Source: Theristus sp. LFF4_11
Lineage: Eukaryota > Nematoda > Chromadorea > Monhysterida > Xyalidae
Assembly: GCA_030248135.1 (NCBI GenBank)
Contig: JASANC010005482.1
Coordinates: forward strand, 62,001 to 126,000
DNA: 64,000 bases
Direction: 5' to 3'
Shown here: positions 35,933 to 47,534 of the stretch, one piece after another
How the letters are laid out: each line of letters begins with the position of its first letter
Position numbering within the stretch: position 1 is the first letter of the stretch
Program-made: the position numbers and the translations under genes
Notes under the pieces: generated by a model
The model's database searches: none
What the model was told of the DNA's origin: nothing
The model's input: the letters and a program-made list of their open reading frames with translations, nothing else

Positions 35933-38900
35933 GCAAAAACATACAAAATTTGCCCACGGTCTCACGTCCACATATCTATGTTCATCTACACTGCTGCATT
36001 TTCTCCTGGCCATATTTGGCCGCAATTGGCGTTTAAGAGACATTGGTTATGGTGGAGCGCAAACAATTCTATCTGTTGTTTTAATGTACAACACAAATCT
36101 ATAATGCCATTTCTGCGCTAAACAGTAAACGTGAATGTGTGAGGAAGAGATTGAACGTGTGAATTTTTGTGTTTCACAAGTCAACAGCTGCTGCAGTAAC
36201 TGCAAATATGCAAAAAAACAAGACTTCAAATTTCACATTATCTGTAGTTTCGTTCTATTTCACATTTCACAAAAACAGTATCTGTAGTTTGCTCGTGAAA
36301 TATGAGACGGCTGCAGCATTAGCAAGAAACGTCCCAAAAAATTTAAATTTACCATCTATAGTTTCTACAGATTGTTGAACAACTGAAATATGGCCCCCAA
36401 AATTGATGATGTATATGAGAATTAGGCGTCCAGCCAGCCTCCGATGTGTTCCTCCTATATTATGCAACTCGTCATCCATCGTTGTACATATGTACATGTA
36501 CGTGGGACTCTTTGTTGAACTTAATCTAATATTTACACTGGGCACATAGACATAGCAAAGAATCAGTCATGTAAACTTAACACTATTTCCAAAGTCTAAG
36601 GCTCATCAACATCCTCATATGCACACAGCCTAATCGACAACCAAATGCACACACGTCACGTGGTACACCTCAATGCTGAAATTCACAACCAGCTTGTTCG
36701 CACACATCACATACATGGTCCATACAATGTACACGGACTTATGAGTTCGGCCTAAAATTTGTATCGGCCTCAGTAGAGATATGTGTATTTTGGATTGGTT
36801 GAGTTCTTTGCACATCTTTCCCTTCTTTGTTGGTTCATTCGTTGCTTTCCAATTGACAACCATCCATGCATAGCCATCATCTCTTTCGCCAGTTCCAAAA
36901 TAAGATTCACATCTCATCAACCGATACAGTGCCTGCCTCCTGCCTGTTGTTGTTGTGGTTTGTTTATAATCGTATTGTCAAAGTTATTCGTATGTTTCGT
37001 TGCTTGCTTGCGTTGCGACTGTTTCGAAGTTGCAAGTTCGCACAGCACACCACACCACCATTCATTCACTCTCGCCCGTTTGTGAAGCAATTTTCGAAAT
37101 GCGAAAAAAACGTTAAAGTAAAATAAGCCACTCTATTTATCAGTGGCGCATCATGCCCAATTCAGATACAGAGAGCCCAAAGTTTCATTTCTCTTTTGGG
37201 TATATATCTACGGTTTATTCTGAGAAAGAGCTTGATGACATTAGCAAAAGAACTATCTCAAGCCGGTGCACAAAAGTACACTCACGAGAGTATCCTGCGT
37301 GTATGGCCGTTATATCTGCAGATATTTGTAGAGTACACGAGGCTGCATGTACACTTCTTCATAGACTTTGAAAGAGCGACAGTTTTGGCTAACGATCAAC
37401 TCACTCCATCTAAAACTGAACACTGACTGAGCAAAGAAGAAGAAGAAGAATAGAAAACAAGATCTGGCATCTGTGCAGTTGTGTCATGCAAAAACGAATA
37501 TAATAGTATGAAACGACGTGGCATTCGAGCTCAATTTCATAGATACGTCCACAGGGGAAAGTATGTGGCCATGGGCCCTTTTTTCTGTCTGTTCTGATGG
37601 TGGAAACAAACCAAACACGGACGACCGAGTCTCATCTATTCGTTTAATGCTTCCGTGTGTGTACATACATTGTACATGTCTATATTGGCTTCGTTACCAA
37701 CCAACCAAAACGAAATTCCAAAGCAGCACATAACATTGCAGCGTTTATGTCTTCTACACAACAACAATGTTATTTATATAAGTCAATTTTCCACTGAGAC
37801 CTTAAATGTGACAGCATTAAGGCAGCATACACACACGGTGCTGCACGCTCCTGTTTAGGTTCCAATGCCGAAATATACATAGTAAAAGTCTTTCAAACGG
37901 TCTGCAGTTGCCCGAGGCTAGCTAACTTCACTGAGTGACTGACTTGAATTGGACTATATAGCCGTTATAAGCTGTGATAGAGCTCATATGGACCCGCAGA
38001 AGCTTTGGACAGACAGCTTACACACTTGCAATTGACAACCACTAGTCTATAACAATCCTTCAATCGTGTTCTGCTTAAAAATCTCATGCTATCCACGCTG
38101 AACTCAGCTCTCTATCTTTCTTTTTGACTGACTTTAATGGATGGTGAAATTTTACAACAAAAAAATACAAATTGCAATATAAAAAACACGGTAGCTTTAA
38201 CAAAACGCTAACGGAACTCGTGGTGTGGCAGCTTAAGTATGTGAATGTTCACTATACTCTTTGGCTAAAGTAGATAGCCAATAACTATGCAAAAAATATA
38301 TATGCGGTCGTACGAATCAGCGTTTACGCTAGAGATTTATGGAACATGCACGCGTAAAAAACGTTCACGATTAAGAACGCTGCGACGACATTACACGCTG
38401 GATTGATTGAATATCACGCCAGTGGCGTAACTTGCCCCATTTTTTTGCGTTGATAAAATTGCGACTGTTTAACGCGATGCATTGAGCAGATTTCGGGTTA
38501 GATTTTTTCTGCTAATCAAGAAAATGATCGTGAAATTTGAATTGGATTTTGTGTTTTGGATTGGTATACAAGAAAAAACTGTTTTATGTGAGAAGATTTA
38601 TGCCAGCAAAGCAATCAAGAGTCCAGCTAAATTATGTATGTACATTGTATGTCATGCTTCACGTTGACTATAGAACCATAATTTAGTTAAGACATTTAGT
38701 GTGGCTTAGATGCCCCCACGAGTTCTAAAACATAGTATTGCAGCGGGCGTAGTCCTGCGATTTTTATGATAGTCTGAAAACGAGATATAACTGCGAATGA
38801 GCACTTGTGCGTAAAATCTACATTGCGGCTAGCAAAACGCAAGAATAACATCATTCAGCGCTTTGATGCAGAGCAAAACAAAATGAGACGTGTGTGGAAA

Positions 38901-39482
38901 ACAAGCTGAATTTTTGGGTGTTTTTTGCACTAAATGCACTTTTTGATGCTGAAACTATTCAAAGAGAAAAACAGCTGTGAATAAATAGTGTTAGCTGAAC
39001 TCTTGAAAAGCAAAATCGTAAAATGAATGTTCCTGATTTGAAAATTTTAATTTGCGTAAAAAAGCTTTTGTGGAGGCCTGTGAAAAGGTTCTCATGCTGG
39101 TATCTGGGATCACAGTTAAAAATACATAAATTGCAGAAAAACAAATCAACGGTTTAAATATTATGCCACCCTGAATTGCACATTCAAAGTCATACATACT
39201 GACGCACAAAAAAACTTGCACAAAAGTTCCTGTGGAAGATTCATATGGTAGTTATACTGGCATGAATTTTTTTAATAATAGTGCATGTAATGCTATGTAT
39301 ATTATGACGATTGCTTGAAGGTGTGCAACGGTAACTGATCCGTTCAAAATGAACTGTAAGGAAATACAAGTGTCATTCAAAATTAATCAAACAGTAAATG
39401 CGTGGAAAATGCTAGTTTTTAACAAATCCATTAGCACACTAAATTGCACCAGAATAATAAAGTCTCTCTGTACAAAATAGCG

Positions 39483-41156
39483 CTACAACGATTGTAAAAT
39501 GACATTTTTGCCCGATAACGACGGCGGAATCAACTGATCAACATCGGTTGATCCGTCAGGTCCCGACTCACCGTACATCCACAGGGCTGCCGATGCGCAG
39601 GCGGGGTGATGCTGGCTCAAATAATCACCGTTAGTTCGGGTGTTGTTGATGTCACCATTGACTCCGGCAACAGCCAACGGATGATGTTCCAGGTGTATGC
39701 CGTTTGTCGTGTACGCCCGTCTGATGTGGTCGAGATGTGTCTGATGCGCTGCTGATGTCGCATTGATCACGGGGTATTCTTGCGGTTGCAGTTGTTGTTG
39801 TTGTGCATGGTGCATTTGTGCAGCACTAGATGTCGCAATGTCCTCACTGTCCAGCTGCAGCACTGTTGCACCGCATGAAGGCTGCTGTTGGATTGCTGTT
39901 GTTCGCGGTTGATTTGACAATGGTGACTGAGTGATCACTGACGTTGCAACGGTTGCCATTGATGACACAAGTTTTTGCTGTGATTGGCCACGTTGATTTA
40001 CCTGCATCATATTAAACTTAGTTCATACATTTTTATTCAGCATTTTATAAAGCGACAGGATTGTTTTTGCCCACCTGATGTATGGTTGCATATTGTTCTG
40101 CAGTGAGTCCATTGGTGTGACCGGACACAGATGAAGGGAGCACCGGGTGATTGTGTGCAAACTGCGCTTGCACGCCAGCGCCTCCGTTCAACATCGGCAT
40201 CAGTTTCGACGGCGGTGGCGTTTGTCCGTTGAGAACAGCATAACCACTGAGGAACGCTGGATTGTTGTTATTGTGGTACAATTGTTGTTGTTGAGCATCG
40301 AGCAACGCTGCTGATGGCACCGACTGGTTATTATTATTGTTATTGCTGTTCATGCAGGGGTGACCAGCCGTTATAGAACCGTTCATCGATGCACCGTTCG
40401 CGTACATCGTCAAGTTGCCGTGCGGTGGAAGACATTTGCCAGTTTGATCGGGCCTCAGTTGCTTTGATTTGAGCATCGACAGGTCGCCACCACCGGATGA
40501 CGGCCGTTTGAGAACACTGTGCTGTGCGTGATTGCTGGCCGCTCTGCATTGTTGCTGCTGTGCCATCACAAGCGAATGATGGCCGTTCATGCGTGCCTGT
40601 TGCTGTTGGTGAGCATCAAAGACGCCTCCGTAAACGCCGTCCACGATTGTTCTATACTGCTGATGATGCGCATGATGAAACTCGGGCCTCGGCGGTTGCT
40701 GGTGCATCTGGTGATGCTGGTGATGGCTGGGGTGGCCGGCGGCAATGCCGTTCGTCGGTGGCCCGCTGTATCCGGTCGGCGGAACGTCGATAGTGCGCGA
40801 CTGATTGCAGCGTTTCTTTGCGCACATGGCACCGGGCAGATAGCGATTCTGGAAGAACTTCTTGTCGAGGCAGACGAGACAGATCTGGCACTCTGGAGTG
40901 GTGCGACAGTCCTCGCATTGGTTGCAGCCGGCCTTTGCCTTGAACGTCGGCGCGTCTCGTTGCAGACGATTCTCGAGCACCCGATGGCAGCGCCGTTCGA
41001 GGCACGACTGCTTCTTGACGCCAGGCCCGCCAAACTGTGGACTGTCCTGGCAGTAGACGCACAGGCCGCACGGCTTCGACTGGCAACCGGCGCAGACGCC
41101 GCAACGCTGCGACCGATTCATTGACAGCTTGCAAGGCTCAATGGTCACCGGTGAAT
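39483..41156 (-). CDS. Protein with two CXXC zinc fingers and Gln/His-rich tail
   Basis: Chromatin-type DNA-binding protein. Exon 1 runs from about 41156 (possible acceptor) or from the Met at 41121 to 40075. Exon 2 is 40001-39483, joined in phase 0. From Met-41121 it has 521 residues. The first CXXC finger (about residues 5-45) has the full pattern of eight cysteines in CGVCAGC, CGLCVYC, the QFGGPGVKKQSC block and ERRC. The FGG and KQ motifs are those that contact unmethylated CpG in KDM2, DNMT1 and CFP1. The second finger (about 62-105: CNQCEDC, CQICLVC, final CAKKRC) keeps the cysteines but lacks FGG and KQ, so it probably does not read CpG. The remainder is low complexity, rich in Gln, His and Asn, and probably disordered. 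No catalytic domain is visible. An upstream exon is possible because the open frame continues to a CTAG acceptor. Confidence 0.8.
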
Positions 41157-42153
41157 CCTAGTATTGAAATTTTCGAGTTTAGCCGCCGCCAAATCAAGTC
41201 GAAGTGTGCCGGCGGACAATAAATACGTCGCTGCGGTAAAAATGCTGATTGATGCTAGCAGAATACAAAAACACCAATGTAGAACGACAACAATGAAAGT
41301 GTGACTGAAAGTACGTCCGGTCGTGCGTTGACACCGACGGGCCGCAACATTTTTTTTCGTCGTTTACATTTTATCACTTGCAGAACTTAATGGTGAATGT
41401 AGTTGATGTTGTTTTAGTATGTATTTATTTGTTGATTATAATTGTCGCTGTTGTTCCGCGGTGCGGTGCCGCCCTGTGCACAATAAATGTTCTGTTGTAC
41501 ACAGCCGATTGTCACAAGAGACCAGGAAGCAGAAAAGCAACAAAGCGACAAAATAAACACAGAGAGCACATTTGTTATATCTTTGGATTTTGAAAAGAGA
41601 ACTGAATGATTTGAGAGACGGTCATCATCAGATTTACATTGTGCTCTCTGGTACTAACTACATACGTACAGCCATGTCACACATTACACAATATGACGCT
41701 TGTGTATTTATTGCGTTTAAACACAAGAATGCAATGACAGACAAAACACAACACAGCGCAGTGCGAACACACGCGCGTTGTGTTAAACGCACAAAACGCA
41801 CACATTCTCATAAATAAACAGACTGCCTGCAAATCCACCGCTGTCATTGTCGCGGATTGAATTTGAAAATGTGCCTTGATGTTTCAGGCATAGAATCTTT
41901 TTTGTCAACCTGAAGACTAGCAGTTGAATTTGTTTGGTTGGCGGACAATTTTGTTGGTTGTTAACGGATCATTTAAAAACAAAGCTTGTTTGGTTACCTG
42001 GTGTGGTTTGTTGGAAAAACGCTTGTGAATGTGTTGAAAGTTCCGTATAAAGTCCATGTGAGAGAGTGAGACGGTAATTACTTTATGAATGCCGTTATTC
42101 TATGTGTTTTCCTATGTTGTCCAAGTTGTTATTGTAATCTTTAGCCAGTCATC
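41157..42153. other. Shared upstream region of two divergent genes
   Basis: About 1 kb between the minus-strand CXXC gene and the plus-strand gene at 42154. No exon or repeat family recognised. Expected to hold both promoters, but no specific site can be named. Confidence 0.4.
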
Positions 42154-43230
42154 ATGTTACAGTTCCTCGGTTTCCTACTTCGACGTTTCTATGCCAAACT
42201 CTGCGGGTTTTTCGAGTGCTTGCAACGAGTCTGGCACAAATTGTGGCGTCCGCGCCGTATCGAGCAGCCTACAGTGCGAAAAGTGAGCTTGCTTTCTTAG
42301 CCTTTTTGTGTCCCTTTTGTGTCTAAACCCTGGGTTCCAAAAATTGGCTGTGATAAGCAACGTCTTACTTAGCTGTGCACCATGTTTATTACCATTTATC
42401 ATGAATATCCATTTTTGGAAAGATGCATGCCTACATACATATGCTAAGCTGACGTTTTTGTGTTGGACACATCACATAGTTTCGGCTAAACGTTTTTTGT
42501 GTGTGTCATTTTTGAACTCAATTCACGATACTTCGATACTTCAGGCTGTTCGACTGCTTGTTGTCTGGCTACTCGTTCACCAGCTGTTGTTTTTAGCTGC
42601 GCTAAAGCCCACACTAAAACTGCTGGTTCGCCAATCTGTCCATCTGGTATTTTGGATTTTATCGTACAATAGCATCTATTGTCAATGGTGTCGCATGGAG
42701 CCGGAAGACGAAAAAAGGTCGGTCACAATGAAGCCTCAATTTCAGTTTTTAAATTTTTAACTATCAATACTTTGTTCCAACTACAACAAAGCACTGCTTC
42801 ATCAAACAAACTTAGTGACCCCGGCTATTTGAAAACCCATGACTCCACGACCGATGCGACGATCGATTGCAAAAGCAGATCCGTGGCAGCTTCCAATGGA
42901 TTTCGAAAGCTTCTGGTGCGGTGGATGTTTCGACGGCAGTTTGATTTCACCCAGTCTCTATCTTCTTCCGACTCTGATTTGTCTCCTAACAACGGACTCA
43001 CATTGTTGTCATCAACATCAAACATTGACCCAAATTTCTGTTCTCAAGAGCTTACAAGCGTTTCGCACGATTCAGTCTCAAATTCCGTTTCCAACTCTGA
43101 AGACGATGGCGACGATTGCAAAAGCGTTTCGGCAGAACCAGATTCAGAAACAGAACAAAAGATTGAAAATCTTGTTAATAATGAATTGTCACCACAGAAA
43201 CGTGCAAAAGTCAAAGACAAGATTGATTGA
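42154..43230 (+). CDS. Unrecognised three-exon gene, membrane-anchor-like N terminus and acidic Ser-rich tail
   Basis: Predicted from splice logic, not homology. Exons 42154-42282, 42545-42717 and 42792-43230 join in phases 0 and 2 to give 246 residues. Exon 1 encodes MLQFLGFLLRRFYAKLCGFF and more, a hydrophobic and basic amphipathic stretch. Exon 2 has further hydrophobic helices (LLVVWLLVHQLLFLAAL and VHLVFWILSYN). Exon 3 is rich in Ser, Asp and Glu and ends SPQKRAKVKDKID before TGA. The donors GTGAGC and GTCGGT are acceptable. The second acceptor (ACAACAAAG) is weak, so exon 3 may start elsewhere. I do not recognise the family. It may be a small membrane-associated protein with a cytoplasmic acidic tail. 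Confidence 0.45.
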
Positions 43231-43586
43231 TATATTTCACATTTCACAAGATTCCCGCAGCATTCAGACCTTTTTTAAAGCAAACGTTTCTTGTTTATTG
43301 TTAGGCATTGGTTAGAATGGCGAACTTCTGTTGGTTTACAGACGTTTACTAATTTGTATGCTTTGCGTCCGTGCAGTGTGTGGCAGTGAACATCCACAAC
43401 CGTTCAACCAGAGGTTTATAAATCGGGTTGGTGACTCAAGGCTGGGTTCGAAAGAAGTGAAAATCCCAATTTTTTAATTAAATTTTTTTTTAATTAATCA
43501 AAAAAAAGTTTTTTTTTAAATGCCGGTGAAAAATCTGATGCTAGACAACAATAGGTGCATTCAGTCAGCGCGGTTTGAAGGGATCG

Positions 43587-43793
43587 TCTCAAATTGGCCA
43601 GACTCAATCTGGCTCCGGTCTCAATCGGGCCAGTTTCAATCTGGCTCGGCTTAATCTGGCCAGATTGAAACAAGCCAGATTAAGCCGAGCCCGATTGAGC
43701 CGAGCCAGATTGAGACTGGCCCGATTGAGACTGGCCCGATTGAGACCGGAGCCAGATTGAATCTGGCCAGTTTGAGACCGACCCGTTTGAATA
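43587..43793. repeat. Hairpin minisatellite of ~17-bp units
   Basis: Units such as CTCAATCTGGCTCCGGT and CTCAATCGGGCCAGT run in one orientation to about 43665 and in the complementary orientation (AGCCGAGCCAGATTGAG, ACTGGCCCGATTGAG) to 43793. The whole can fold into one hairpin. Both strands are open and would encode Ala-Arg-Leu repeats, which follows from the symmetry and is not evidence of a protein. Confidence 0.85.
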
Positions 43794-44384
43794 TGGTACA
43801 AAATTGGCAAAAATCTTAATGAAAATTATCCGGGTCATGAAAATTATCCTCCGACGTCAATTTGGACTTACCTTTTACAGCATGTGAATCCAAACCCAAG
43901 TCGTGGTTCTCGTTCCAAATGACTTTTCTGTGTTCCATACTAATTTATTAAAAACTTCAGATAGAAAACGCACCGGTTCACGTTGTTGTTGTGCTTCTTC
44001 GAGACGACAAATCGGCAACAGCCAAGAGTTGACGAGCAGTTTTCTTCACATTTGAAGCAGAAAAACAAGGTATTTTTCTGCTGTTTAGTCTATTAATAAC
44101 GAGCTCATGAAACCAACTGCAGAAGCTTCTATTAGTATCTGGACTTTGCTCGTTGATCTTTGACCGGACAGAAGAAATTGTCAAAAAACTGTTAAAAACG
44201 TGGTCCACACGAAACTCTGGACAAAAAGTCATAAAGTCACTTTCTGTGGAACGTCTGTTAAACGCATTTTCAGATAAAAGTACAATTTTGATGGCCAAAA
44301 TTTGTTTTTTTAATAAATTAAAAATTTTAAATTTCCAATTTAAAAAAAGTTTTAAAAATTCAAACCTAATCCGGTTTTAGAAGC

Positions 44385-45107
44385 TAGGTTCGTTCGAAGA
44401 CCTGAGTTCAACGAGACCATTTTCAGAACGATCCGGTAAACTATAAGTGTTTTATAAAATTGTGTTTTATTGAAACTTTGTCCATTTCATGGTCCATAGA
44501 AGGAAAGTTGCCGTTTCAACAGTAAACAGGACATTTTTGACGTGTACTTGAATAATGAGTTGTTATTAGTTGCTCTTAAAGTTGTGGACCGCCAGCTGTT
44601 TTTAAATTTTTAGCGTTTTTGCTTGCTTCTTACTTACTACCTAATTTCAAATTTTTGACCGCCCTGCTCAGTTAGGGTTCAAATTCTTTAACTAAAAAAA
44701 ATTTATCGAGGATTTATCTTTTTTGAGCTATCTATCTGGAAATTTTGCTCCAGCTTTCTATATCGCCCCTCCTCACGCCTCGGCTCTAAAACAACTATGC
44801 CGCCGGGTCGACTTAGCTACAGTGAAGCAAACAAGAATTTTTGAACGCACCCAAATTTTGGTAATTTTCCAAACAGAAACAACTAAGAACGGTTCATTTT
44901 CCAAGTACTGTTGAAAATGCAATTTCCCTCTATAAATTGGACAAAATTCAATAAAACACGATTTTTGCTTTTATAGTTTACCTGATTGTTGTGAAAATGG
45001 TCTAGTTTAGCTCAGTTCGACGAGACGCTTCGAACGAACCTAACTTGTATCAAAAATTAAAAAAATCTTTAAAACAATTTGGATATTCTTTTTTCCCCTA
45101 ACCCTAG
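44385..45107. mobile_element. Relics of families B (inverted, then direct) and C
   Basis: 44385-44575 is an inverted, diverged copy of family B sequence (ATTTCATGGTCCATAGA region). About 44610-44798 is the right part of a family C element ending GGCTCTAAAACAACTATG. 44800-45107 is family B in direct orientation, ending CCCCTAACCCTA. The order suggests that C inserted into, or recombined with, a family B inverted pair. Confidence 0.6.
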
Positions 45108-45159
45108 GCGTGGGTGGTGGAGAGAGAGAGAGTGTGGTGACCTGTGAACTGGAGTGGAG

Positions 45160-47502
45160 ATGTCGCGCACATGTCCTGTTGTGCCGCCGCAGCACGAAAT
45201 TCAACAGCGGGAACTGAATGAACTTGAAGAGCATCAAGAAATGGTTATTCAACAGAAGCACACGGCATTTGCTGGGTCATCGTCGACGTTTCAAGCACAC
45301 ACTTCGTCGTCGCCGTCTGGGCAAGAGGTGATTTTTGTGTTTGGTTGTGTGGTGTGTTGTTTGTTTCTTGTTTGCGCTTGAAATACAAAGTGTCAAGCAA
45401 GTGCACCCAGAAAAACAAATTTATAGACCAGCAAAGCTTGGCGCACTGCACTGCCATGCCAAAATGAATGAATGAATGAAAAGTGCATGTTGATAAATAC
45501 CTTTCTTTGAAATATTGAAATGGTTTTCTATTTTACAACATAAAATATGACACTCCGTCAAAATGCATTCAGTTTGAGGAGTTTTATATGCAGATTATCA
45601 TCATGGGATTGAAAGCTAAATTTTTTGATAGCTCAATTTTTGGATTCAGGTGTCAGAAAGAAACTGTCATTTCAAAGTGAAATGCGTTCAAGAAAATGCG
45701 CCCTGAGGTGTTTTGAAAAAAACTCCGAGTTTCTGTACCTAGGGTTGTTAAACAAAATTTGAAAATCAAATATGCTCTGAATGCCTTATTTTTGACACAA
45801 TTTTTGAAATGTTCAACAAAAATTGTCTTTGATGTTACCTTGTAAAACCGTCAGCGTCGATTTTGGACCGTTTTACCTATTGATGTTAGGCTTGTACAAC
45901 TTTTGGAATAAAAGTTTTTGAGCGTCGCAAAGCTTGACTTCACATTTGCGATGAAGCCACGCCACGGTGACATTTCGCTTCACATTGTGAATTCTGAGCG
46001 TCCGAGCTGTACCGTCTGCACTGTGCAAGCGCTACTTTGTTTAGATGCCGTTTCGTGTTGTGTCATGACGTCGTTATCGCAACTGGTCGAATTTCAAGCC
46101 GGACAGCTGTTTTTCAGTGTAGATTGGGGATAGTTGGTGGCGTTTCGACGGCCAAAACGCGAGAAGTGTCATGATATCGGTTTGCAAAAGGGGTAATGAC
46201 GTCTCCGAAACAAAATCTGGAGATGCCGCCATATGGGAGTCATTCCGGAGGCGCTTTCACATCAAATGTGGTTCTTCTGACTCTGATTGATTTGGTACCA
46301 GTTTCGCTTTTCAAATTGTATTGAAACAGAAAAGACGATTTTTTAACAACCGAAATTGTACCGCACCTGACTCACACCAGATTCTTGACTTTTCGCTGTC
46401 GATGGCCGAGTCCGATGTGCTGGACGACGAGTGCACGCTGTCCGCTGGGTCGTCGTCGATCCAAGGCGCCGCCACTTTAACGACGGCCTATCATCGCCAG
46501 TCGACTGTGTCAAACAGCGCCGCTGTTGCGCCCGCGACCAGACAACTCGATGCAAACGACAACAACGGTCATGCTGCGAAAGTGCGCGCACCGCAACGGC
46601 CACAATATTCCTCGAACAATGCAATCATTCCATCGTCGCCGCCGCATTACGTTGGCCACGCGTCAACCAGTCGGCAGTATTACTATCCAGCAGCTCGCCG
46701 CAGCAACCTCGTTTACCAACAAAATGTGGCGGTTCGTGAACTTTCGAATTCAGTACCCGCTAGCATCTGTGTTTGCAACATATTGTGTCAAAGATCGAAA
46801 CAATTGGTTGAATTCATTTTTAAAGCTGAACTATCAAGCGCGCGGTGTGTCGATGCAACCAAATGGCCAACATCAAAGTCAACCAAACATCGGCTATGCC
46901 ACTTCAGCGTATTACGGCACCAACAGCAAATCAAGGTTGGAATAAAAGAGTTGTGATTGAGATTGTGTATTATGTGGTTCAACTTGTGTGTCAAACACAA
47001 ATTTCATCTTTGCAGCGTCTGGGAGGCACCGCCAGCACAAGTGCAACAGCAACAACACGCACACATCACTGCGGCCACAGCGCATTATTATCGCGGTGCC
47101 CCACTGGTGATGCGGGGCGATGTGCAACAGCCCCAATGTCACCAGGTGCCATACAAACAGCAAAACGGTGATTTCGCGTCGAGAGCAGGCAACATGCAGC
47201 GGCCTGTCCAGCCGTATCATCAGCGAGCGTGCAGTTCATCACTGCAACAACTGAGCGACCAACAAGCACAGCAACTCGGCGCGTCGCCACTGATAACATC
47301 GATCGAACTGGACACCAGCGACCACTCGAATTCGTCGATTTTCATGGACGTCGGACCCGACGGCGAACAGTACGAGTACATTCCGTTGGACGCGGCACCA
47401 CCGGAGCTGAGGCAGGCGGTCGTCGCAAACGACACTGCCAACTACGACAGAGACTACTGCCTGGCCACGGTGCACCAATCACAGCAAGCACAAGCACAAC
47501 AA

Positions 47503-47534
<32 letters not shown>

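Larger units (their letters stand above)
31111..39482. other. 8.4-kb stretch without a recognisable gene
   Basis: AT-rich DNA with short scattered open frames that show no family similarity, no sustained codon bias and no splice-linked partner. It holds a GT microsatellite (about 35036-35081) and an AAC-type microsatellite (about 35893-35932). The part nearest 39482 is probably the 3' untranslated region and flank of the CXXC gene. I see no tRNA, rRNA or repeat family like those at 11-31 kb. Confidence 0.5.
43231..45159. other. Repeat-filled spacer
   Basis: Contains a hairpin minisatellite (43587-43793) and relics of hAT-like families B and C (44385-45107). No coding exon supported. Confidence 0.5.

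Noticed and set aside
37153..37426. Overlapping open frames near 37.2 kb
   Set aside because: Two frames are equally open with no splice support or conserved motif.
43575..43810. Ala-Arg-Leu repeat proteins on both strands
   Set aside because: Open frames forced by the 17-bp minisatellite symmetry, with no splice or start context.
46321..46380. Coding start upstream of exon 2 of the F-box gene
   Set aside because: The frame is open but lies in the mobile element end and has no ATG; the CACACCAG acceptor at 46380 and in-phase exon 1 explain the frame better.
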